A stretch of DNA of 43,513 bases from Bacteroidia bacterium (GTDB taxonomy: Bacteria > Bacteroidota > Bacteroidia > Bacteroidales > Azobacteroidaceae). The DNA is taken from assembly GCA_025996865.1 (NCBI GenBank), contig BNTV01000026.1:1-43513 (forward strand), in the 5' to 3' direction. A program made the position numbers and the translations under genes. Numbering within the stretch: position 1 is the first letter of the stretch; each line of letters starts with the position of its first letter. Shown here one piece after another: positions 9,102-16,590 of this stretch. Under the pieces are notes generated by a model. That model ran no database searches. It saw only the letters and a program-made list of their open reading frames with translations, and had not been told where the DNA came from.

Positions 9102-9854
9102 ATGGTAAGCAAAAGCAAAATTAAATACATTCGTTCCTTGGATATGAAAAAATTCCGTGCCGAATCGGGATGTTTTTTAGCGGAGGGAAACAAACTGGTA
9201 AGGGATATTTTACCTTTTTTCGAATGTGAATTGTTGATTGCCAAACCTTCATGGATGGCTCAACAAGGCGATATCCGCGCCGGAGAACTGATTGCGGCAG
9301 AAGGAGATGACATCGAAAAAGCCAGTTTGCTCAAAACGCCGCAAGACGTAATCGCCATTTTCAAACAACCCAATTATCTTTTGGATAAAGAAGAACTTAA
9401 ACAAAATTTGAACTTGGTTTTAGACGGCATACAAGATCCCGGAAATCTGGGAACAATTGTCCGATTGGCCGACTGGTTCGGAATAAAAAACGTCATTTGT
9501 TCGCCCGATACGGTTGATATTTTCAATCCCAAGACCGTTCAAGCTACAATGGGTGCAATTGCCCGTGTCAAAGTTTTTTACACTAATCTTCCCGAACTGT
9601 TAACTGATTTGACAGGCCTTCCGGTTTACGGCACTTTCCTCGAAGGTAAAAACATATACGAAGAAACATTATCGGCTAACGGATTGATTATCATGGGAAA
9701 TGAAGGGAAAGGCATCAGCCGTTCCGTCGCCAGACACATTGCTCACAAGTTGTACATACCCAATTACCCTTCGGGAACCGAAACAACAGAATCGTTGAAC
9801 GTTGCGGTTGCCACGGCGATTACTTGCAGCGAATTCCGACGAAGGCTGAATTAG
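9102..9854 (+). CDS. RNA 2'-O-ribose methyltransferase, SpoU/TrmH family
   Basis: A SPOUT-fold methylase that would use S-adenosylmethionine to methylate a ribose in tRNA or rRNA. Residues 1-95 form the substrate-binding domain (FLAEGNKLVRDIL). The knot domain shows the three family motifs: motif 1 LDGIQDPGNLGTIVRLADWF near 107-126, motif 2 GLIIMGNEGKGIS near 190, and motif 3 IPNYPSGTETTESLNVAVAT near 220-240. At 250 residues it is normal in length. The start is supported by the -7 box 20 bp upstream. Its stop overlaps that of the convergent ATPase gene by 4 bp. The exact target nucleotide cannot be told. Confidence 0.9.
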   Translation: MVSKSKIKYIRSLDMKKFRAESGCFLAEGNKLVRDILPFFECELLIAKPSWMAQQGDIRAGELIAAEGDDIEKASLLKTPQDVIAIFKQPNYLLDKEELKQNLNLVLDGIQDPGNLGTIVRLADWFGIKNVICSPDTVDIFNPKTVQATMGAIARVKVFYTNLPELLTDLTGLPVYGTFLEGKNIYEETLSANGLIIMGNEGKGISRSVARHIAHKLYIPNYPSGTETTESLNVAVATAITCSEFRRRLN

Positions 9855-11047
9855 TACAAAAATCCGAACAACCAAAGCGGAATTTTGTTGCCAAATCCGT
9901 ATTCGATATTATCAATCGCAAGATAAGAATTTTCAATATCGGCAATCTGCTGATAGCTTTTGTTTTTTCCTCCCACTTCGAACAAATATTTATCCTCAAC
10001 CAAAAAGTCGGTAATTTTCGTATAATTTACTTTCGCCACTGCTTTTAACTGATTGAAAAAAAATGTTTCACGAATATTTCCAACATTCGACTTGTCGCCG
10101 CCCAAGGTAAAAATCTGATTTGTATTGTTCAAATAAATTTTTTCGGGTTTTGTTAGTAGATTCATTCTTTTTGAATCAGACGTTAAAAGGTTAATCAAAT
10201 CCGCTCTTTCAAGTATGTTCAAAAAATTCAACAAAGAATTTCTACTTACACCAATCTGAGCACTTAGTTCACTGATATTCGGAGTGAAAGGCACTAAGGT
10301 AGAAATGATCCAAAGCAATTTTTTGATATTTGCAATAGAATATGACTCAATATTTTCTACCGCAGGCAAATCCGACTCTAAAATCAGGTTTATGGTGTTT
10401 GCCAATTTTAAATGATAAGCGTTTTTATCCTCTTTATAATAAGGATAATATCCCATTTTCAAATAATTATTGAATGCCGGTAGCGGTTTGATTTTTTCGA
10501 TTATCGCCGATGAAATTTCCACGTGGTTGCTCAAGATATTTTCTAAGGAAATTTTCTGAAAATCAAGTTTATGTTCCATTTTCAAATACTCGCGAAACGA
10601 CATTCCTGCAAGTAAATAATGCACTGCACGACGACTCAGATCGCCATACCCGCGATATATTTCAAGCATCGACGAGCCTGTAAAAACTACTTTCATTTCA
10701 GGAAAACCATCGTAAATATTTTTGATTTCCTGCGACCAATTCGGATATTTATGCACTTCATCGAGAAAAAGCACTCGTCCTCCCATTTTATCAAATTCAA
10801 CCACTAAATCATACAGGCGGTTGGTTGAAAACCATAAATGGTCTAAACTTGTATAAAGTACATTGCGTGGTGTATTGCCGTAAGTCGATTTTATGTGCTG
10901 TAAAATCAGTGAGGTTTTGCCCGAACCACGTGCACCGGTGATAGAAAGCAATCGGCTATCCCAATTGATAAACGGCGACAAATACCTTACAAGGTACATA
11001 TCTGCTTTTTTTAGCTGTCTGTAAAACCAATCAAATAATTCTTCCAT
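9851..11047 (-). CDS. AAA-family ATPase of the AAA_14/DUF4143 type
   Basis: The N-terminal 170 residues hold a P-loop (ITGARGSGKTSLI, near 37-49) and a Walker B-like strand with acidic pair (GGRVLFLDEVHKYPNW), followed by the sensor-like VVFTGSSMLEIYRG and RRAVHYLLAGMSFREYL. Residues about 230-398 are the DUF4143-type part: a small winged-helix-like region (LSAQIGVSRNSLLNFLNILE) and a nuclease-like fold remnant (VEDKYLFEVGGKNK). Such proteins are abundant in Bacteroidetes. Their role is unproven, but many occur alone with their own regulatory region, and some are suspected toxin-antitoxin or defence components. Here the gene stands alone, with a promoter (11075-11106) overlapping a four-fold repeat array. 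Confidence 0.85.
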   Translation of the reverse strand: MEELFDWFYRQLKKADMYLVRYLSPFINWDSRLLSITGARGSGKTSLILQHIKSTYGNTPRNVLYTSLDHLWFSTNRLYDLVVEFDKMGGRVLFLDEVHKYPNWSQEIKNIYDGFPEMKVVFTGSSMLEIYRGYGDLSRRAVHYLLAGMSFREYLKMEHKLDFQKISLENILSNHVEISSAIIEKIKPLPAFNNYLKMGYYPYYKEDKNAYHLKLANTINLILESDLPAVENIESYSIANIKKLLWIISTLVPFTPNISELSAQIGVSRNSLLNFLNILERADLINLLTSDSKRMNLLTKPEKIYLNNTNQIFTLGGDKSNVGNIRETFFFNQLKAVAKVNYTKITDFLVEDKYLFEVGGKNKSYQQIADIENSYLAIDNIEYGFGNKIPLWLFGFLY

Positions 11048-11074
11048 TGCTTTTTATTTTAATAAATTTTTTTG

Positions 11075-11106
11075 CAAAGGTAATATTTTTGTTTTACATA
11101 AACAAC
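11075..11106 (-). promoter_or_regulatory. Promoter of the DUF4143 ATPase gene
   Basis: The minus strand reads TACCTTTG at 11082-11075, matching TAnnTTTG, preceded after 20 bp by GTTG (11106-11103), a partial -33 element. The -33 lies inside the first unit of the operator-like repeats, so a protein bound there would block RNA polymerase. Confidence 0.6.
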
Positions 11107-11222
11107 AGTTTCACATGGTTTTTGTTTTTCTTGGACAACAATTATATTTCATTTTTGTTGTTTACAAACAACATTTTTAGTTGTATTTTGTTGTTTGCAA
11201 ACAACATTTTTGTCTTTACCAA
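11091..11222 (+). repeat. Four operator-like near-palindromes at exact 33-bp spacing
   Basis: The 16-bp cores start at 11091 (GTTTTACATAAACAAC), 11124 (GTTTTTCTTGGACAAC), 11157 (GTTGTTTACAAACAAC) and 11190 (GTTGTTTGCAAACAAC). The last is a perfect palindrome and the third nearly so. The period is 33 bp throughout, about three helical turns, so the sites face the same side of the helix. Conservation decays toward the promoter. Read as protein in the plus frame the array gives an 11-residue periodic hydrophobic peptide, which I regard as incidental. Confidence 0.8.
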
Positions 11223-12592
11223 GCATAATTGAACCCGAAACTAAAGGTTTCTTTCATCTGCACGTAACCATATTTCGGGTCTTCTGTACGCATATCGTCA
11301 AAAGTGGCAAAAAAGTACAAACGCATGGAGAAATACCGGTTTATCGGCAAATTCAAATCATGTTCCCATTCGGAATAGACTTTGTGGTAATTGGTAAAAT
11401 AATTGATACGGGTCATGTAACTGACGCTTTTGCTGAAATTGATGGTCAATTTTGCATTCAATGTAGTACCGAAATCCAACTGCGAACTACCTTCTTTGAT
11501 TCCGAACTGGGCAGGATTCACTACACTCCTCAGCAAATTGACGTATTGAATGGACAAAGGAGAAATATCAGCTGTTAAAACCACTCTTTTACCGGGCAGT
11601 TTCGGGTAAGTCTTGTTCGGGTAAGTCTTATTCAGCGTATAATTCATACCCACCCCGGTATTTACCTTGAAAGGGGATAAAAACGAAGTGATACGGTCAA
11701 CTTTATTCTCTATGGTATTCGGAAGAAGTTGTGTGGTAAATTCCAGATTTGAAGAATAAGACCAATGTTTATATGCCGGAAAACCGACAGTCGTGTAAGA
11801 ACGGAATTTATCTTCCGAAATCCGATACCACCGAAGTGTATCATTCGGATTATTGGATAAATTTAACCGCCATTCCATGGTTTGGTTTATCTGCCATTTA
11901 TTTTTTTGGAAGTTCGCAGTGAAACTATGCGTACTGAGCAAATTGATATTGCCTAAACCCTCTTTGTCCCAATTCTTCGAATCGTCCGTTTGCGAAAATT
12001 GCAAAAAATGATTTCCTTTCCAAACCCAATACCTCCTTTTCGGCTGGTAACGTTGAGGTTTATCCGCTTTTTTAGCAGCATCCCAATCGTGGTCTATTTT
12101 GAATAAATTTTGAAAAATAGTGGACTCCATTTCCGAAATTTTTTCCACTTCTCCCGCCAAATCTTCTTTCGAATATTTAATCAATTCTTTATGATTATCC
12201 AGAATCTCATTGTATGCTCTTTTATACAAATAATTCCGGTTGTATTTATCGCTGAACAATTTACCCGGTAAAAACCGTTCTTCGAGTGTGGGATAATGCT
12301 TTTTAAACAAAGGCGGAGTCAAAGGAAATAGATCAATGCGCCTTTTATTAAAAATAAAAGGTAAGGTCTCCGTCTCTAAAATCACAGTATCCGCATAGAC
12401 AATCGGCGGTTCGTCCTGAGGATATAAAAATTTCAGGTAAAAAGTAGAATCAATACTTACAATCTCCGTTGTATCCGGCTCTGTAACAACAAGCACTGTA
12501 TCCTCTCTCTCTATTGTTTGAGAGAACAGGATATTCGGAATAATAAATAGCATAATTAAAATGCTGTGTATAGAATATTTAGGTGGTAACAT
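11216..12592 (-). CDS. DUF3078-like outer-membrane/periplasmic protein
   Basis: A secreted envelope protein of unknown function. Residues 1-24 form a signal peptide (hydrophobic core SILIMLFIIPNILFSQ, cut after FSQ). A threonine/glutamate-rich segment and a charged helical region follow. From about residue 170 there are alternating aromatic beta-strands (WVWKGNHFLQFSQ, SFTANFQKNKWQINQTMEW, FFATFDDMRTEDP), with a C-terminal strand ending FSFGFNYAW, as in an outer-membrane barrel. This pattern and the length of 458 residues fit the DUF3078 family of Bacteroidetes. ATG 12592 places the signal peptide correctly. It is divergent from the aminotransferase; no clear promoter box was found on this strand. 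Confidence 0.7.
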   Translation of the reverse strand: MLPPKYSIHSILIMLFIIPNILFSQTIEREDTVLVVTEPDTTEIVSIDSTFYLKFLYPQDEPPIVYADTVILETETLPFIFNKRRIDLFPLTPPLFKKHYPTLEERFLPGKLFSDKYNRNYLYKRAYNEILDNHKELIKYSKEDLAGEVEKISEMESTIFQNLFKIDHDWDAAKKADKPQRYQPKRRYWVWKGNHFLQFSQTDDSKNWDKEGLGNINLLSTHSFTANFQKNKWQINQTMEWRLNLSNNPNDTLRWYRISEDKFRSYTTVGFPAYKHWSYSSNLEFTTQLLPNTIENKVDRITSFLSPFKVNTGVGMNYTLNKTYPNKTYPKLPGKRVVLTADISPLSIQYVNLLRSVVNPAQFGIKEGSSQLDFGTTLNAKLTINFSKSVSYMTRINYFTNYHKVYSEWEHDLNLPINRYFSMRLYFFATFDDMRTEDPKYGYVQMKETFSFGFNYAW

Positions 12593-12637
12593 GTGAAAAC
12601 ATAAATTATATTTGGCTCTGCGAAATTAACAATTTAT

Positions 12638-12668
12638 TTTGTTATAACAATGGAATCTTGTACATTTG
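12638..12668 (+). promoter_or_regulatory. Promoter of the aminotransferase gene (TTTG-N19-TACATTTG)
   Basis: TTTG at 12638-12641 and TACATTTG at 12661-12668 are separated by 19 bp, matching the Bacteroidales housekeeping promoter in both boxes and spacing. It predicts a short leader before ATG 12700. Confidence 0.82.
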
Positions 12669-12699
12669 TAACTAAATTTTAAAAAATAAAGATATTTTC

Positions 12700-13914
12700 A
12701 TGCCGGAAATCTCAACGCGGGGAATTGAAATGCCCGCATCACCCATCCGAAAACTCGTCCCTTTGTCGGACTCTGCCAAAGCAAGAGGATTGAAAGTTTA
12801 TCATCTGAATATTGGTCAACCGGATATCCCGACTCCCCAAATCGCATTGGACGCTGTTAAAAAATTAGACCGGAAAGTTTTGGAATACAGTCCGAGTAAC
12901 GGATTCAGAAGTTACAGGGAAAAGTTAGTACATTATTATTCCAAGTTCAAAATCAACGTTAGCGCCGACGACATTATCATAACGACCGGCGGTTCGGAAG
13001 CCGTACTTTTCGCATTGATGGCCTGTCTGAATCCCGGTGACGAGATCATCGTTCCCGAGCCGGCGTATGCCAATTATATGGCTTTTGCCATTTCGGCCGG
13101 AGCGGTTATCCGTACTGTCGTTTCGACTATTGAAAACGGTTTTGCCCTGCCTCCGATTGAAGAATTTGAAGCGCTCATCAACGAACGCACCAAAGGAATT
13201 TTGATTTGCAATCCGAACAATCCGACGGGTTATCTTTATTCACGCAAAGAGATGAATAAGATTCGTGATTTGGTGAAAAAATACGATTTGTATTTGTTTT
13301 CCGACGAAGTGTATCGGGAATTTATTTATACCGGTTCGCCTTACGTCAGCGCTTTCCATTTGGTGGGAATTGAAGAAAATGTTGTTTTGATTGATTCTGT
13401 TTCAAAGAGATACAGTGAATGTGGTATTCGCGAAGGGATGCTTATCACCCGGAATAAAGAGTTACGGAAAACCGTCATGAAATTCTGTCAGGCGCGGTTA
13501 AGTCCGCCGTTGTTGGGGCAGATTGTCGCCGAAGCTTCTTTAGATGTTTCCGAGGAATACATGCAGGAAGTGTATGACGAATATTTGAGCCGGCGTAATT
13601 TCCTGATAGATTCCCTGAACAAGATTCCGGGCGTTTATTCGCCCATTCCGATGGGTGCGTTTTACACCATCGCCCGCCTGCCGGTAGATGACGCCGACAA
13701 GTTTTGCGCCTGGTGCCTGTCGGATTTTGAATACGAAGGACAAACCATTTTCATGGCGCCTGCTTCCGGGTTTTATACGACGCCGGAATTGGGGAATAAT
13801 GAGGTTCGCATTGCCTACGTGCTTCAAAAGGAAGAATTGCAAAATGCGATGATTGTGCTTGAAAAGGCGTTGGAAGAGTATAAAAAGATTTGTCCGGACA
13901 AGTCTGTACTATAG
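12700..13914 (+). CDS. Pyridoxal-phosphate aminotransferase, class I/II
   Basis: A cytosolic fold-type I aminotransferase, probably acting on aspartate or another common amino acid. Visible family landmarks are HLNIGQPDIPTP near the N-terminus, TTGGSEAVLFAL (phosphate-binding turn), CNPNNPTGYLYS, FSDEVYREFIYTG (the Asp that contacts the PLP nitrogen), the Schiff-base lysine Lys236 in SVSKRYSECGIREG, and NNEVRIAYV carrying the carboxylate-binding Arg. At 404 residues it is complete. It is a single gene with its own promoter and converges on the end of the capsule operon, 20 bp away. The substrate is not determined. Confidence 0.88.
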   Translation: MPEISTRGIEMPASPIRKLVPLSDSAKARGLKVYHLNIGQPDIPTPQIALDAVKKLDRKVLEYSPSNGFRSYREKLVHYYSKFKINVSADDIIITTGGSEAVLFALMACLNPGDEIIVPEPAYANYMAFAISAGAVIRTVVSTIENGFALPPIEEFEALINERTKGILICNPNNPTGYLYSRKEMNKIRDLVKKYDLYLFSDEVYREFIYTGSPYVSAFHLVGIEENVVLIDSVSKRYSECGIREGMLITRNKELRKTVMKFCQARLSPPLLGQIVAEASLDVSEEYMQEVYDEYLSRRNFLIDSLNKIPGVYSPIPMGAFYTIARLPVDDADKFCAWCLSDFEYEGQTIFMAPASGFYTTPELGNNEVRIAYVLQKEELQNAMIVLEKALEEYKKICPDKSVL

Positions 13915-13934
13915 ATTTGCCCCAATTGTCCTTG

Positions 13935-14879
13935 TTATCTCTTTTTGAGCTTGAGCGAATAAACAAGAGATAAGATAACTGCCACCGCAATTGCACATTG
14001 CACGGGATATTCATGGAAATAAATGATGAATCCGCATATCAATAATTGTGCAATTGCATAAAAGGAAGAAACTGTAAGATGGGAAATTCCCCATTCATTG
14101 GACAAGACCTGATAAAAGTGCATCCGGTGGGCTTTGAATATGTTTTGCCGCAAACAGAGCCGGTGCAAGATCGTACAGATCGAATCGACACCGTAAACGG
14201 AGAGGAAAAGCAGCCAGACAGGAGAGTGGTCTTTGATCATCAATTGAAGCAACAGGGTAACAATCCAAAATGAAATGCACATACTGCCGACGTCGCCCGC
14301 AAAGCATTTCGCTCTTTTGCGAAAATTGAAAAACAAAAAAACCAGACAGGCCAGAACCGGGAAGATGATAAAATCGGGATTGGTAAAGGGAATGATTTTA
14401 TCGTTTACATACAGCAAGGGAATCAGAACGGCTAAGCTGCACAGGCCGGTAATTCCGTTGATGCCGTCCATGAAATTATAGGCGTTCAGGATTCCGACGA
14501 AAAAAATGTAGGCAGCTATAATTAAATACCATGGTAAAATAACATACAAGTCTAATCCATAAAAGATACAACTAATTGATAAAAAATGAATTATAATTCG
14601 GATTTTGTTGGACAACGACTTTATATCATCCCAAAAGCTGACGGCGGAAATCAGTGTTATGCCGAGGGCGAACGGAAACGGTAGGGGCGTTGCGCGCAAC
14701 GCCCCTACGAGGCAACACAACATCGCTGCCAACCAAAACACCACGCCGCCGCCACGGATGGTGATATAATCGTGTGAACTGCGTTGGTTCGGTTTGTCGA
14801 TAATGTTGTATTTATCGGCGATTTTGAAATAAAGAATCATCCCGGTAAAAAGAATGATTGTTGAGAACAGGTAAATCAT
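13935..14879 (-). CDS. WecA/WbpL-like polyprenyl-phosphate sugar-1-phosphate transferase
   Basis: A multi-span inner-membrane enzyme expected to start the capsule repeat unit by moving an HexNAc-1-phosphate from a UDP-sugar to undecaprenyl phosphate. It shows the motifs of the MraY/WecA superfamily: RSSHDYITIRGGG (substrate loop), VSFWDDIKSL, NAYNFMDGINGITG, AKCFAGDVGSM, and the His-rich FKAHRMHFYQVL near the C-terminus. About ten hydrophobic segments cover its 314 residues. It is the last gene of the operon, with an ATGA overlap to the epimerase upstream, as in many Bacteroides capsule loci. A 28-bp palindrome (14681-14708) is inserted in frame and encodes VGALRATPL between two membrane segments. 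Confidence 0.9.
   Translation of the reverse strand: MIYLFSTIILFTGMILYFKIADKYNIIDKPNQRSSHDYITIRGGGVVFWLAAMLCCLVGALRATPLPFPFALGITLISAVSFWDDIKSLSNKIRIIIHFLSISCIFYGLDLYVILPWYLIIAAYIFFVGILNAYNFMDGINGITGLCSLAVLIPLLYVNDKIIPFTNPDFIIFPVLACLVFLFFNFRKRAKCFAGDVGSMCISFWIVTLLLQLMIKDHSPVWLLFLSVYGVDSICTILHRLCLRQNIFKAHRMHFYQVLSNEWGISHLTVSSFYAIAQLLICGFIIYFHEYPVQCAIAVAVILSLVYSLKLKKR
14681..14708 (+). repeat. 28-bp perfect palindrome inside the WecA-like gene
   Basis: The half-site GTAGGGGCGTTGCG is followed directly by its exact reverse complement. The sequence is identical to 15686-15713 and is read in the same frame (minus-strand peptide VGALRATPL). It is far richer in G+C than the surrounding gene. It behaves like a small mobile palindromic element tolerated inside a coding region. 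Confidence 0.9.
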
Positions 14880-15853
14880 TTGAAAGTTTCAAGCGTTCGT
14901 TTCAAGCCCATGCGTACATCTACCGGAAGGCGGTCAATACCCAGGGCGGTTTTCATTTTTTGATTGGATACCACATAGTTTTCGGTCAGTTTTCTCAATC
15001 GTTCCGATTTACCGGAAAGAATAGTAATCAATCGTTTGGAAATATTCCAAATATGTGATTTTCTGTTTTTTGATTCGGCGATTAATTTGATTAACTCATT
15101 GGTGGATAACGGTTCATCGTCTGCCAGATGGTAAATGCCCGATGAGGGATTTTGTTCGATAAACTGTTCGACAATATACGACAAATTCCAAATATTCAGG
15201 AAAGAACGTTGGTTTTCAAATGCGCCGAGGGGCCAGGGGATTCGTTTATTTACAAAGTTATACAGCAGGTTCAGGTTGCCTTTGTTGCCGGGTCCGTGGA
15301 TCATGCAGGGGCGGAAGATGTAAACGGATTTGGGATAAAAGGCGAAAGGTGAAAGGTGAAAGGCCGTATCTTCCTGTACCTTTTGCCTTTCACCTTTTGC
15401 CAGTATGTATTTTTCCGCCTTGATTTTGCTTTCGCCGTAAGGTCCGACCGGTTTGGGAACAATGTCTTCCGTCAGTAGAGACGCAATGCATTGCGTCTCT
15501 ACAACCCTGTCTGCGGCAGCTTTTATCGAACTGAAAAAGATAAACTGTTTCGCATTCGATTGCAGAAAATAATCGAAAATCTTCTGTGTCAAGCCGGTGT
15601 TTATTTCAAAATAAGTTGTTGCTTCAGAGCGGTTTTTGGTGTCGTGCGCCTTGCCCGCCAAATGGATGATGGTGTCGATATCCGGTAGGGGCGTTGCGCG
15701 CAACGCCCCTACATCATCCCATGAATATGTTTTGATAACACCTTCTTTTTCAGGAGCGACAATGTCCACGCCAAAAATGATGTGGTTGGCTTTCAGGTGC
15801 GAAACGAGATTGGAGCCAACGAAGCCGTGGAGGCCGGTGATTAGAATGTTCAT
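14876..15853 (-). CDS. NAD-dependent epimerase/dehydratase (extended SDR), carrying three inserted repeats
   Basis: A nucleotide-sugar-modifying enzyme paired with the WecA-like transferase at the end of the capsule operon. It probably makes or adjusts the UDP-HexNAc used for initiation. Residues 1-20 carry the Rossmann motif ITGLHGFVGSNL. IHLAGKAHD follows, then FFSSIKAAA and the catalytic YGESK (Tyr-x3-Lys). At 325 residues it is slightly long. The excess is explained by VGALRATPL (15686-15713), VETQCIASL (15475-15502) and a segment read through a 23-bp inverted repeat (15341-15400), all in frame. All catalytic motifs remain. The 5' part of a related gene survives as a pseudogene at 16381-16590. 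Confidence 0.85.
   Translation of the reverse strand: MNILITGLHGFVGSNLVSHLKANHIIFGVDIVAPEKEGVIKTYSWDDVGALRATPLPDIDTIIHLAGKAHDTKNRSEATTYFEINTGLTQKIFDYFLQSNAKQFIFFSSIKAAADRVVETQCIASLLTEDIVPKPVGPYGESKIKAEKYILAKGERQKVQEDTAFHLSPFAFYPKSVYIFRPCMIHGPGNKGNLNLLYNFVNKRIPWPLGAFENQRSFLNIWNLSYIVEQFIEQNPSSGIYHLADDEPLSTNELIKLIAESKNRKSHIWNISKRLITILSGKSERLRKLTENYVVSNQKMKTALGIDRLPVDVRMGLKRTLETFK
15341..15400 (+). repeat. Imperfect inverted repeat with 23-bp arms inside the epimerase gene
   Basis: The arms are 15341-15363 and 15378-15400 (20 of 23 paired), built from the motif GGTGAAAGG repeated. It is read in frame on the minus strand as part of a low-complexity segment around KGERQKVQEDTAFHLSPFAF, just after the YGESK helix. 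The arms differ in sequence from the 28-bp palindromes, so this is a different element type. Confidence 0.7.
15475..15502 (+). repeat. 28-bp perfect palindrome, second sequence type, in the epimerase gene
   Basis: The half-site GTAGAGACGCAATG is followed by its exact reverse complement. Length, GTAG/CTAC ends and reading frame are the same as in the VGALRATPL element, but the interior differs; it encodes VETQCIASL. The shared ends suggest two subfamilies of one element. Confidence 0.88.
15686..15713 (+). repeat. 28-bp perfect palindrome in the epimerase gene (copy identical to 14681-14708)
   Basis: It encodes VGALRATPL on the minus strand between SWDD and PDIDTIIHLAG. The pseudogene copy of this enzyme reads SWNDLDKLPPMDTIIHLAG at the same place, without the palindrome, which marks it as an insertion or replacement. 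Confidence 0.9.
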
Positions 15854-15923
15854 TTAATTTTTTGTAAAGGATATAGATAGGAATCCATTATACCTTGGAA
15901 TGGTCAAGAAAATTGTGCTTATC

Positions 15924-16313
15924 TTATTGATTTATTTTCCAATAGCCGCCTTTATCCGCACCAATGCGCTCAAGTAAGCCTGATTTCTTTAATTTGTTAA
16001 TATTGTTTATTATTGCTCTTTCTTTTATGCCTATTAATTCTATTAATTGACGAATTGTAATATTTGGATTTTGCTTCATCAATAGCAACATTTTCTCTGC
16101 ACTTTTCTCTGCACTCTCTGTACTTTTCTCTGCACTTTTTTCGTTTCCTGGAACTTGTTCAGAAGCAGCATTCGAGTCTTCATTATCTTCTTCAACAATC
16201 ACAGGAACAGTTAGTGTAGAACGTTCGTTTTCAAAACTTGTTTCTAAATACGGCAATTCCCAACCTGCTTTTTCTGCAAATAATCAAACCTTCCTGATTC
16301 TCCTGCTATTTGT
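15924..16313 (-). pseudogene. Remnant of an AlbA_2/winged-helix gene (C-terminal part)
   Basis: The minus strand reads RIRKV, an in-frame TGA, then LFAEKAGWELPYLETSF, an acidic linker, a Ser-Ala-Glu-Lys repeat and a winged helix ending ERIGADKGGYWKINQ. That ending is nearly the same as in the AlbA_2 gene at 27953-29329 (ERIGADKGGYWKVKS). The AlbA_2 and ATPase-like domains are missing. A 110-aa ORF from ATG 16256 could still make the linker plus winged helix, so a residual DNA-binding peptide is possible, but I treat it as a relic. It lies between the broken and the intact epimerase. Confidence 0.75.
16091..16135 (-). repeat. Tandem 12-bp/9-bp units in the linker of the AlbA_2 remnant
   Basis: Three TTTTCTCTGCAC units and one 9-bp variant, read on the minus strand as Ser-Ala-Glu-Lys repeats directly before the winged helix. 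This is the same position as the repeats in the two intact relatives. Confidence 0.8.
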
Positions 16314-16380
16314 TTTACTGATCAACAACATTACATTGTTCACCCATTATTTTGTTGTTACTATAATTTGTTGCATCATA

Positions 16381-16590
16381 TTTATTTTTTTTGTTGTGGG
16401 CTTTTCCGGCGAGATGGATAATGGTATCCATTGGGGGTAATTTATCCAAATCGTTCCACGAAAAGGTTTTAACGACACTTTCTGTTGCTACTGAAATTAT
16501 ATCAAGTCCGTAAATTTCGTGGTTTTGTTTGAATGCTTACATCAAATTTGAGCCGACAAAACCGTGAATGCCGGTGATTAGAATTTTCAT
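16381..16590 (-). pseudogene. 5' fragment of an epimerase/dehydratase gene
   Basis: The minus strand starts ATGAAAATTCTAATC (MKILITGIHGFVGSNLM) and meets a TAA at 16539-16537. It continues in frame with KQNHEIYGLDIISV and SWNDLDKLPPMDTIIHLAGKAH. Similarity to the intact epimerase ends near 16385. Its ATG overlaps the TGA of the deacetylase gene (ATGA), so this is the original, translationally coupled copy; the intact one lies 527 bp further on behind the AlbA_2 remnant. Confidence 0.85.

Noticed and set aside
11091..11222. CRISPR-like array (four repeats, regular period)
   Set aside because: The repeat cores are only 16 bp with 17-bp gaps, the gaps share T-runs, the cores diverge strongly from each other, and no cas gene is near. 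Operator-like sites fit better.
11047..11232. A 61-residue plus-strand ORF with an 11-residue period
   Set aside because: The period is the 33-bp DNA repeat read as protein. The peptide is almost only Phe, Leu, Ile and Asn from AT-rich DNA, and it overlaps the promoter and operator region of the opposite-strand ATPase gene.
14681..15713. The 28-bp palindromes as transcription terminators
   Set aside because: They lie inside intact reading frames, lack T-runs, and have no loop bases.
15924..16256. Independent 110-aa regulator gene
   Set aside because: In-frame similarity to the AlbA_2 proteins continues upstream of its ATG across a stop codon, so it is the end of a broken gene, though a residual product cannot be excluded.
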